DNA of 20,195 bases from Methanoregula sp. (GTDB lineage Archaea; Halobacteriota; Methanomicrobia; Methanomicrobiales; Methanospirillaceae), in NCBI GenBank assembly GCA_028711405.1, contig JAQTSH010000007.1:1-20195 (forward strand). Direction: 5' to 3'. The position numbers were made by a program, and so were the translations under genes. Under the pieces are notes generated by a model. It searched no databases and was not told the origin of the DNA. It saw only the letters and a program-made list of their open reading frames with translations. Of the stretch, positions 8,685 through 14,864 are shown one piece after another. How positions within the stretch are numbered: the stretch's first letter is position 1; every line of letters starts with the position of its first letter.

Positions 8685-10655
8685 TTAATCCTCCGTAAAT
8701 CTTCTTTTCAGTCCAAACGGACTGTACTTCTTGCCTCCACCTTTATAGAACTTGGTGAAGAATTCGACATAATGCAACCTGATCGAGTGGAGACCGCCGC
8801 CGAGGATGCCAAGCGCCAGGTTCAGCGCATGCCCGATTAAAAAGACGACAACACCCATGATGATAAAGAGCACTCCGACAATCGTTATGCTCTCGAGCTG
8901 AGGTTCAATGAGCATTCCGATGGCGATGAAGTTCACGACCATCGCGATTGCCACTGAAGAAAGTCCTACAGCCACGATACGTGCGTACGAGAGCACGTGA
9001 CTGATGATAGTGGGAAGTTCGACAATTTCGAGCGCCGATTCCCGCGCAATGAACAGGACTCCGGCGACAAGCATCACGGCACCAATGATAGATGCAAGAT
9101 TCAATGTCAGAACGAGTTTCGGCAATGTGGTGAAATCCGGCATATACGGCATCTGTACCATCGACCAGATGACGAGGAGAATTCCCCACATAACGAAGAT
9201 CCAGCCGGCGTTTGCGAGAATCGCTTTCGTCCGGTGGGACCCGTGATCCTGGCGGGCATGGTTTGCCATTCCCAGCACCCGTCCCAGGGTAATATGCAAA
9301 AGACCGATCCAGATAGCGAGGATCATGAGTTCAGGGATCTGCGGACCGTGTCCGACCGTATGGGCACCGATTTTTAAGTGCCGGCTGAACATGATCGGGC
9401 TCCACGGGAGGGCGAACCCCAGGCATTCGCTGTACAGTAACCCAAAGAAGATGCTCGATATGCTTGCATTCCTGAGTACTTTGATCAATAGCGTGCCTTC
9501 TTCCCCGGTGATATATTTGCGGAGCACGAGACACATGCCGAGCAGGAGCAGACCATACCCGACATCTCCAAGGATCAACCCGAAGAAGAGCGGGAAGATG
9601 ATCGAGACCATCAGGGTCGGGTCAAGTTCCGTGTATTTCGGTCGGGAGTAGACATCCATGAGCATCTGTGCCGGTTTGGCGAACGACGGGTTGTCGTACT
9701 CCACCGGAACGGAATCATGTTCGTAATCTACGGAAAGTTCTTTGACAAAGATCTTTCCACCGGTTGCCTTTTCGAGTGCCTGCGTCACGTCTGCGACACT
9801 CTCAGTCGGCACCCAGCCTTCTGCAACGAACGTCTCGTGCGTGGTTGCGAACCGTAACGGGGCTTCCGTCTGCTCAACCCTGCACTTCAGGACCTCTTCG
9901 CACGCGACAAGGAATTCCGCGTGCTTCTGCTTGATCCCGTCGATCTTTGCCTGGATCTCTTCGATCTCTTTTTTCGCTGTCGAGATCTGCCCGGAATAAT
10001 AGTCGATGCGGCTCTGGGGAGTGCCGGATTCTGCCGGGATCGTCACTGCCTGGTACGATGCCTCCTGCAAGACCCGTTCAACTTCAGACCGGTGTTCTCC
10101 GGGTGTGACAACAACGATAAAATTCTGGTTCTTGCCCTTTGTATAGAACTTCTCGTTCGGCACCGCGATTGTTACATCGCGTGCGACATAACCGGCAAAA
10201 ACGACGAACCTAAAATACCCTGAATATAGGTCCAGGTCCACAGGGACGCTGGCAAACGGGGTGATCTCGGCGATCTTCTGCTCGTTCTCTTTTACACCAG
10301 TTTCGAGACGGGCTCGCCTTCCGGTGAGTGCTTCAACCTCGCTCGTGATGGCAGGAAGATCACTCTCGATCCGTGCCTGCATGGCAGTCTGGGCAGGTCG
10401 CGCCTTTGCCACAAAGGCTTCGCTATCGATCGAGAACGTGTTCTCAATCGCCCGGACATTCACGAGATCGGTGGCGGCTTCAGTTGCCCCTGCGAGCGGG
10501 GTTCCAATCTTGAATCCGTCATACTCAGGATTTGCCTGATCAACAAAATCCTCGATATGAAACAGATGACGACGGTAGAGTTCGTTTACAACCGTACCCA
10601 TGCGGTCTTTTGATGCGACAATGAGCAGCCTGCTCATCTGCCTAGGCGTTAACAT
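8685..10655 (-). CDS. atpI: A-type ATP synthase subunit I (membrane stator, a-type subunit)
   Basis: This gene encodes 656 residues. The N-terminal cytoplasmic half (about 1-340) contains two coiled-coil stretches (about 85-135 and 220-260) that bind the peripheral stalks. The C-terminal half has about seven or eight transmembrane helices starting near residue 348 (LMVSIIFPLFFGLILGDVGYG). The conserved arginine needed for ion translocation is R559 in HVLSYARIVAVG. The C-terminal signature LHSIRLHYVEFFTKFYKGGG (622-641) is intact. AAGGAG lies 7 bases before ATG 10655. The start overlaps the end of atpH by 14 bp. Length fits the family (about 640-680). Confidence 0.96.
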   Translation of the reverse strand: MLTPRQMSRLLIVASKDRMGTVVNELYRRHLFHIEDFVDQANPEYDGFKIGTPLAGATEAATDLVNVRAIENTFSIDSEAFVAKARPAQTAMQARIESDLPAITSEVEALTGRRARLETGVKENEQKIAEITPFASVPVDLDLYSGYFRFVVFAGYVARDVTIAVPNEKFYTKGKNQNFIVVVTPGEHRSEVERVLQEASYQAVTIPAESGTPQSRIDYYSGQISTAKKEIEEIQAKIDGIKQKHAEFLVACEEVLKCRVEQTEAPLRFATTHETFVAEGWVPTESVADVTQALEKATGGKIFVKELSVDYEHDSVPVEYDNPSFAKPAQMLMDVYSRPKYTELDPTLMVSIIFPLFFGLILGDVGYGLLLLGMCLVLRKYITGEEGTLLIKVLRNASISSIFFGLLYSECLGFALPWSPIMFSRHLKIGAHTVGHGPQIPELMILAIWIGLLHITLGRVLGMANHARQDHGSHRTKAILANAGWIFVMWGILLVIWSMVQMPYMPDFTTLPKLVLTLNLASIIGAVMLVAGVLFIARESALEIVELPTIISHVLSYARIVAVGLSSVAIAMVVNFIAIGMLIEPQLESITIVGVLFIIMGVVVFLIGHALNLALGILGGGLHSIRLHYVEFFTKFYKGGGKKYSPFGLKRRFTED

Positions 10656-10971
10656 GCAGCTGCTCCTTAAACCGCGAAACCAGCAGTTGCACCGCCTTTG
10701 AAAGGTTCTGTTTTCCCTTCTCCTGGATTGCCGCTGCGCGTTGCCTGCCCGCAGTCATGATTTCAGCGTGCTTAAGTGCTGCCTGGTGCCGTGCTTCTTC
10801 CAGTTTCAGCGTCTTGTACTGTTCAGCATTGCTCTGCGCTTTGGTAATCAGATTATCAGCTTCAAGCTCAGCCTGAGATCGTTTGCGCTTCTTCTCATCC
10901 TGAGCAGCAGTGATCATCGATTGGTACTCTGCTTCTGTTTTCTTGATGTCTTGTAGGACCTCAGTTTTCAT
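10642..10971 (-). CDS. atpH: A-type ATP synthase subunit H (peripheral stalk coiled coil)
   Basis: This 109-residue protein is almost entirely charged helix (AEYQSMITAAQDEKKRKRSQ and on to the C-terminus), with heptad-like spacing of Ala and Leu. This matches AhaH, which winds around subunit E to form the peripheral stalk. It is the first gene of the operon, as in other archaeal ATP synthase operons. A strong GGAGGG (10976-10982) precedes the ATG by about 6 bases. Sequence identity in this family is low because it is a coiled coil, so position in the operon carries much of the weight. Confidence 0.9.
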   Translation of the reverse strand: MKTEVLQDIKKTEAEYQSMITAAQDEKKRKRSQAELEADNLITKAQSNAEQYKTLKLEEARHQAALKHAEIMTAGRQRAAAIQEKGKQNLSKAVQLLVSRFKEQLHVNA

Positions 10972-10984
10972 CCAACCCTCCTCT

Positions 10985-11024
10985 CACGGCATTACAATAT
11001 TTGGTGAAAAAAGCCATATATGTA
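10985..11024 (-). promoter_or_regulatory. Likely promoter of the ATP synthase-pgk operon
   Basis: On the minus strand the sequence ACATATATGG (11014-11023) is a good archaeal TATA box. A start about 26 bases downstream falls near 10992, giving a leader of about 20 nt that contains GGAGGG before atpH. This is consensus matching only. Confidence 0.5.
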
Positions 11025-11307
11025 TTGTTATTTGCCTTTTACACCGGATGTGCGATCCCTCAACCAGATCTATCCTGTGCGATCCGTTTTTCTTGTGAAA
11101 CCGGCACGCCGTATTCATGCCGTGGATTCGAACCATTATCGGATCAACGGGTTTCCGGATTTTTTTCGCACGGTGAGACCGGGGATCCCTGATGAGATGC
11201 CGGTTGTTTCAAACGCGATCGTCCCGTTTCCGCGAGAGAGCTGCTGCGGCAATACAGTGTTCATGGCGGTTTGCCACAGGAACCCATGGATAGTGCGATA
11301 TCCATAG
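11020..11307 (+). CDS. Doubtful small ORF of 95 codons, no recognised family
   Basis: The frame is open from ATG 11020 to the stop before 11308. It has a protein-like composition after residue 10, with an acidic/basic mix and a Cys-containing C-terminal part (FPRESCCGNTVFMAVCHRN). There is no Shine-Dalgarno before the ATG, and that ATG lies inside the predicted TATA box of the opposite-strand ATP synthase promoter. A later GTG (11050) also lacks a ribosome site. Third-position base use is less GC-biased than in the neighbouring genes. It may be a decayed fragment or chance ORF. The rest of 10972-11565 holds repeats, hairpins and an A8 tract but no other gene that I can see. Confidence 0.2.
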   Translation: MYCYLPFTPDVRSLNQIYPVRSVFLVKPARRIHAVDSNHYRINGFPDFFRTVRPGIPDEMPVVSNAIVPFPRESCCGNTVFMAVCHRNPWIVRYP

Positions 11308-11364
11308 CAGGGACGTTTGCGTCGGGGGTTCGTGCTGCCGGATCACCAGCGAAAGACAATAAAA

Positions 11365-11420
11365 CGGTGCCGGGTAAAAATCGGATGTCGGGCGGGGCGT
11401 GTCTCTATCCGACGCCCACC
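11365..11420. repeat. Copy of a short GC-rich dispersed motif
   Basis: The segment contains CGGTGCCGG (11365-11373), TCGGATGTCGGGCGGGG (from 11381) and TATCCGACGCCCACC (11406-11420). TCGGAT and ATCCGA within it can pair. Closely similar words recur at 12289, 12493, 12591, 12690 and 12755, on the other side of the zinc-ribbon gene pair. No coding role is seen. Confidence 0.45.
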
Positions 11421-11438
11421 AGTCACACCCCAGAAGAC

Positions 11439-11499
11439 AAAAAAAACAGAATCAGCGTACGTGAGTCTCCGTGCGTTCTGTCCCAATCGCCAATTGGGA
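11439..11499 (-). terminator. Possible terminator downstream of the unknown/zinc-ribbon gene pair
   Basis: About 67 bases after the stop of the 159-residue gene, a perfect 7-bp hairpin is found (11481-11487 with 11493-11499, arms TCCCAAT/ATTGGGA, 5-base loop). Further downstream on the minus strand there is a run of eight T (11439-11446). Archaeal termination depends mainly on T tracts, so the T8 is the stronger signal. Confidence 0.35.
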
Positions 11500-11565
11500 T
11501 AACTGGTTCACACGATTTTTTCCACCGGGTATACCGGGATTTTAAGATCCGGCACTTCGCGCTCA

Positions 11566-12045
11566 TCATGTCTGTGGCGATTCCACGTGCATCCCAAAGT
11601 GTACCCGCGTGACAACCAGCTGGTCCGGATCCGGAGTGATCTCGATCCCTTCTCCGTACCCACGCAGGTGATAGCCTGAGAGTTCATCGGATGCGCAGAT
11701 CAGGTGCTGCTCGGGATGCGTCCCGCGCCGGATGGCGCAGTTGGTCTGGATCTCTTCCCCGGCTGAGACCACATACGAGATCCGGCGCGATCCTGGATGA
11801 TCCTTTGGAAGTACTAAAAGAGGCATATGGAATCTCCGGACCAGTTCGAGGAGCATGGCTGCCGGTTCGAGTGCTCCCCCTTCCGGTGCCGAGATCACCA
11901 CCAAGTCCCCTATAGAGAGCGTCTGGCAGTATTCCTCGTGGGCAGTCTCAATGCAGAGCGCGAAACTGGACTGCACCCTCGCGGCAAGTAAAAAAGAACT
12001 GCGTCCCCGAACGAGCAGCATCTCGTCTGCAAGGGGATACTTCAT
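11566..12045 (-). CDS. Unknown protein, 159 residues, coupled to a zinc-ribbon gene
   Basis: No family is recognised. The protein appears soluble and of alpha/beta type. It opens with MKYPLADEMLLVRGRSSF, has a hydrophobic strand IGDLVVISAPEGG (about 65-77), a helix EPAAMLLELVRRF, a strand MPLLVLPKDHP, and a second half with SYVVSAGEEI and ITPDPDQLVVTRVHFG. No membrane segment or catalytic motif stands out. The ATG at 12045 overlaps the TGA of the upstream zinc-ribbon gene (ATGA), so the two are translationally coupled and probably function together. The layout suggests a lineage-specific protein of methanogens, but that is inference. Confidence 0.7.
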   Translation of the reverse strand: MKYPLADEMLLVRGRSSFLLAARVQSSFALCIETAHEEYCQTLSIGDLVVISAPEGGALEPAAMLLELVRRFHMPLLVLPKDHPGSRRISYVVSAGEEIQTNCAIRRGTHPEQHLICASDELSGYHLRGYGEGIEITPDPDQLVVTRVHFGMHVESPQT

Positions 12046-12197
12046 AGTTCAGTGACAGACTCTGACTGGCAGCTGGGACACATCGGTCGTCTTCCGATCC
12101 CTTTGAACTGTTCACCGCATTCCTTGCAGCGATAATCCTTACCAGTTACACGATCCGGCGGGAGATCGATATCCACGGGTCCACCTACGGTACACAT
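12042..12197 (-). CDS. Small zinc-ribbon protein, 51 residues
   Basis: From ATG 12197 the frame reads 51 residues to TGA 12042-12044. It contains YRCKECGEQF (22-31) and PMCPSCQSES (38-47), two CxxC pairs separated by 12 residues, which is a rubredoxin-like or FmdB-like zinc ribbon binding one zinc ion. The N-terminus MCTVGGPVDIDLPPDR is hydrophilic. A strong Shine-Dalgarno GAGGTGA ends 9 bases before the ATG. A TATA box (CTTAAATAAT, minus strand, 12231-12240) predicts a start near 12210. The stop overlaps the start of the next gene. Such small ribbons often bind nucleic acid or a partner protein; the exact role is unknown. Confidence 0.8.
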   Translation of the reverse strand: MCTVGGPVDIDLPPDRVTGKDYRCKECGEQFKGIGRRPMCPSCQSESVTEL

Positions 12198-12202
12198 CTT
12201 CC

Positions 12203-12241
12203 AATCACCTCACTACGAAGTCTTCACGTAATTATTTAAGG
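12203..12241 (-). promoter_or_regulatory. Promoter and ribosome site of the zinc-ribbon operon
   Basis: The TATA-like CTTAAATAAT is at 12231-12240 on the minus strand, with GAGGTGATT at 12203-12211. The predicted start near 12210 gives a very short leader whose 5' end is essentially the Shine-Dalgarno. The same AT-rich block could also serve rightward transcription into the GC-rich region. Confidence 0.45.
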
Positions 12242-12427
12242 ATATCTGAAATGGTGGTTGGATCTCATCTTAAAACCCATTGATGGTATCGGATGGGGGG
12301 ATCCCGACAGGTGTATCTCCGGTGATAACCCGGTCCATGCGCCATCGGTGGCACCCGGCTCCCAAAGGGTACCCCCTGTGACCCCCCGGAAGGATACCGG
12401 GTACGGGTGGGATGTCCGGGCGGGAGA

Positions 12428-12476
12428 GGGGGCACCCCCCTCCGGGGGGCTTGGGGGTGGGGAGGGGGGTGCCCCC
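12428..12476. repeat. Perfect 16-bp inverted repeat enclosing a G-quadruplex motif
   Basis: The left arm GGGGGCACCCCCCTCC (12428-12443) and right arm GGAGGGGGGTGCCCCC (12461-12476) are exact reverse complements, with a 17-base G-rich loop. Overlapping this, 12444-12469 consists of four G tracts of 6, 5, 4 and 6 with loops CTT, T and A, an ideal intramolecular quadruplex pattern on the plus strand. Hairpin/cruciform and quadruplex would compete, because the right arm supplies the last two G tracts. Confidence 0.8.
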
Positions 12477-12493
12477 GGGGGGACTTCATCCCT

Positions 12494-12596
12494 ATCCGAC
12501 CCCCCACATGCATACCTCCATTCAATTCATCAGATCTCCGACGTGAAAAAGGTAATTTTCCGGCAGTTTTTCCAAGGGTAATGTGGGGGGTCGGAT
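12494..12596. repeat. Second perfect 16-bp inverted repeat with a 71-base spacer
   Basis: ATCCGACCCCCCACAT (12494-12509) and ATGTGGGGGGTCGGAT (12581-12596) are exact reverse complements. Pairing continues after one mismatch. The spacer is AT-richer (includes TTCAATTCATCAGATC and GTAATTTTCC). It may be a structured RNA, a cruciform, or a miniature non-autonomous element with inverted ends; no target-site duplication is evident. Confidence 0.7.
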
Positions 12597-12629
12597 GGGG
12601 TCGGGTGGCTTTTGCCCGCGGGGCACCAC

Positions 12630-12651
12630 CCGGAAAAGCCGGCTTTTTTTT
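12630..12651 (+). terminator. Hairpin followed by T8, terminator-like on the plus strand
   Basis: CCGG (12630-12633) can pair with CCGG (12639-12642) over AAAAG, and AAAAGCCGGCTTTT (12634-12647) is a perfect palindrome. A run of eight T follows (12644-12651). If the inverted repeats just upstream are transcribed rightward, the transcript would end here. Confidence 0.4.
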
Positions 12652-12689
12652 AATGGCAGGGCACCTTTACGGGCGATCAGTTCCCTGCG

Positions 12690-12810
12690 TATCCGATACC
12701 AATCCGACCCACCCCAGTAAGGGGTTGAGTGAACCGCAAGGCTCAGGAAAAGAGCGGTGCCGGTATTGGATAGGTAACGGGTTCATCGAAACATCCCGGA
12801 CCGGATGAAC
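12690..12810. other. Cluster of predicted stem-loops, possible structured RNA
   Basis: An 11-bp stem with one G-U pair joins 12690-12700 to 12762-12772. Inside it are ACCCC/GGGGT (711-715 with 721-725 in the 12700s, 5-base loop) and ACCGC/GCGGT (12733-12737 with 12754-12758). It is followed by GTTCATC/GATGAAC (12781-12787 with 12804-12810). No known RNA class (SRP, RNase P, tRNA, box C/D) was recognised, and strand is undecided. Confidence 0.3.
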
Positions 12811-12923
12811 ACCGCCTCACCCCCCGGGTTTCGGAGTCTTTTACGATGTAGGCTGTAACCTGCATTCATCACGGGTAAAACCCGGCATCCTCTTAACCAG
12901 CGCCGGATGCAAACCTCGTCCGA

Positions 12924-14864
12924 TCACGACGGGAGAATGAGGAGATAGTTGAACGTGATAAGCGAGATGATCAGGAGGACGCACGAATGTTTGACACCGG
13001 CAGCGACGGAAGACTCCCCCATCTGCCCGGCAATGAGTCCCGAGAAGATCGCCTGAACAAGACACCCATGATATAAGATGCGTCCGATCGTCTTTACGGG
13101 CACCTGCCCCAAGCCCGACAGTGCCCCGGTAGACGGCACTCCCGTGGTGCTGACATTGGCAAGGATAGGGAGGAACTGTGTGGTGAGAACTCCAATCACA
13201 AAGATAAAGACAAAAAACGAGAGGTACACGATTGCCGTGTAAATGAACATCTCGGCAAGACGCTCCTTCTTTAATACCTCACTCATGTTCGCATCGCTCG
13301 ATGCAATGGAGAGCACTTCACCGATCCGCCCGCTCATCTCACTCGCTTTGGTGATGAGCGTTACCGTCCGTGCGATCGTGGGCGTACTGATCCGCTCTTC
13401 GAATCGGATAAGGGCTTCATTAAAATTCGCCCCCCAGTCCATATCGCATTTGATCTTTTTGATCTCGTAACTGAGCAGCCCGAGATTTGTGTTCACCATG
13501 ATCCCGATCGCCTGCGCAATCGTGAGCCCGACCTGGTTGATCCCCGCCATCCGGTCGAGGAAATCAGGGATCAGTTCCTGGATTGCCAGCACCTTCCGCG
13601 CATACAGGATATAGAAGATCGCATACGGGATGAGCACAATCAAAAGCCCGATGATCAGGTGATCGTCAACCACATCGATATATGTCTCAAGGTTTATGTA
13701 GCGGGGAACACTCAAGAGAATTGAGAGGATATACAGGATCGCGATCGGAACCGTCACAAGAAACGTGCGGTTCACGTTCGTCACAAACGCCTCGAACGGG
13801 TGCTTCAGGAAATGAAAGACGTTCCTGACACGGTCATACCGTCTCAACTGCCCGTAGAGTACCTCCTCCCCGCATTTCTTGACGATGCGCACATCGGAAT
13901 ATTCGTGAAGCACCTTGATCTTGGTGTATCGCTCGGTCGTCTCGGATTTGATCGAGATGAGATCGATCAATAACATGAAGATCACCGACCCGATCGGGAG
14001 AAAGGCATAGGTCACCATCGTGAGCTGGAAGACGGCGGAACCCCCCATCATGCCCATCACCACCATGATGATGATTAAAAAGAGCGGACCTGCTACAAAG
14101 AGGGTCACATAGGATTCGGCGACAAGCGACAGGATATTCAAAAACTGCTTCTGCTCAAATTTTGCCTCTTCCTGGTACATGCGGACCCGGTTCGCGAAAA
14201 ATTCCGACATGTTCCCCCCGCTCCCGATGACCGAGAGCAGGTCTTCGAGAAACGTCTTCAGTTTTTCAGACGGTGTGGTCTCGGTGAGGTGACTCATCGC
14301 AGAGATGACATCATACCCGAAAAAATCCGCATCCCTCACAACCTGCCGGAACTCGAGTGCCACCTCCCCGTAGATGTGTGAATTGTCGGACAACGCCCGG
14401 AAGATCGTCATCAGCTCCGCACCGCCTTTCCGCATTGCATACATGTACGCGACCGCGTTATGGAGCGTCAGGTTGATCTTGAGCGACCGGCTCTTCTTCT
14501 CGATACCCGGGAACTTGAGAATGGCAGTGTAGCCGAGAAAGGATCCTACAATAAACGCGATAACGATACTCAGCATTTTGATGATATCGAGTGTTGAGAT
14601 GCTGAAGATATAGGCAGGGATCTGGAGATTGAAGACATTGTAGATACCAACGGCACCTACCGCCATCGAGAGTGCGATGACCGTTCCGAGAAAGAAACCC
14701 AGAATGGCAAACAGGACGCCGGTCAAAAGGGCGATCTGGATCGCTCTCCACAGGTACTGGTCGATGGTCATCCCGGTCCGTGCCGCCACCAGATCATTGT
14801 GAAGTTTCTGGTACCGCAGGGGATCCCGGTTGATCCACTTTCTGACGTAGTTCCTGATTTTCAT
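12924..14864 (-). CDS. FlaJ/TadC-type membrane platform protein of a type IV pilus-like secretion system
   Basis: This gene encodes 646 residues. Hydrophobic helices lie near 42-115 (three), 250-305 (two), around 370-425 and in the last 130 residues. Between them are two cytoplasmic helical domains of the T2SSF/TadC type (about 125-245 and 430-540; the first contains AMRKGGAELMTIFRALSD, the second AGINQVGLTIAQAIGIM and ITKASEMSGRIGEVLSIAS). In archaella and archaeal pili this protein is the inner-membrane platform on which the cognate ATPase acts. The stop of that ATPase overlaps the start (GTGATGA). Of GTG 14867 and ATG 14864, the latter is favoured because AAGGT lies 6 bases upstream. The gene is somewhat longer than FlaJ (about 560). 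Confidence 0.88.
   Translation of the reverse strand: MKIRNYVRKWINRDPLRYQKLHNDLVAARTGMTIDQYLWRAIQIALLTGVLFAILGFFLGTVIALSMAVGAVGIYNVFNLQIPAYIFSISTLDIIKMLSIVIAFIVGSFLGYTAILKFPGIEKKSRSLKINLTLHNAVAYMYAMRKGGAELMTIFRALSDNSHIYGEVALEFRQVVRDADFFGYDVISAMSHLTETTPSEKLKTFLEDLLSVIGSGGNMSEFFANRVRMYQEEAKFEQKQFLNILSLVAESYVTLFVAGPLFLIIIMVVMGMMGGSAVFQLTMVTYAFLPIGSVIFMLLIDLISIKSETTERYTKIKVLHEYSDVRIVKKCGEEVLYGQLRRYDRVRNVFHFLKHPFEAFVTNVNRTFLVTVPIAILYILSILLSVPRYINLETYIDVVDDHLIIGLLIVLIPYAIFYILYARKVLAIQELIPDFLDRMAGINQVGLTIAQAIGIMVNTNLGLLSYEIKKIKCDMDWGANFNEALIRFEERISTPTIARTVTLITKASEMSGRIGEVLSIASSDANMSEVLKKERLAEMFIYTAIVYLSFFVFIFVIGVLTTQFLPILANVSTTGVPSTGALSGLGQVPVKTIGRILYHGCLVQAIFSGLIAGQMGESSVAAGVKHSCVLLIISLITFNYLLILPS

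Larger units (their letters stand above)
12198..12923. other. Long GC-rich stretch without a convincing gene
   Basis: This 726-bp stretch has open frames on both strands, but their products are low-complexity (Gly/Pro/Arg-rich) and out of keeping with the neighbouring genes. It holds several strong inverted repeats, a G-quadruplex motif, a hairpin plus T8 tract, and several copies of a TATCCGAC/GTCGGATA-type motif, each listed separately. From 12841 to 12923 I see only a small CGGGTTTTACCCG-type hairpin, shortly downstream of the membrane-platform gene. Confidence 0.6.

Noticed and set aside
11100..11180. tRNA-like T-loop sequence GGTTCGAATCC on the minus strand
   Set aside because: The flanking bases do not form a five-pair T stem, there is no D-loop-like GG at the right distance, and no seven-pair acceptor stem was found.
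12494..12596. Insertion sequence or MITE with inverted ends
   Set aside because: No transposase and no direct duplication flanking the ends is evident, so only the inverted repeat itself is reported.
12258..12808. Open frames of 107 and 133 codons on the plus strand and 86 codons on the minus strand in the GC-rich region
   Set aside because: The products are Gly/Pro/Arg low-complexity, lack ribosome sites, and run through perfect inverted repeats, so they are best explained by base composition.
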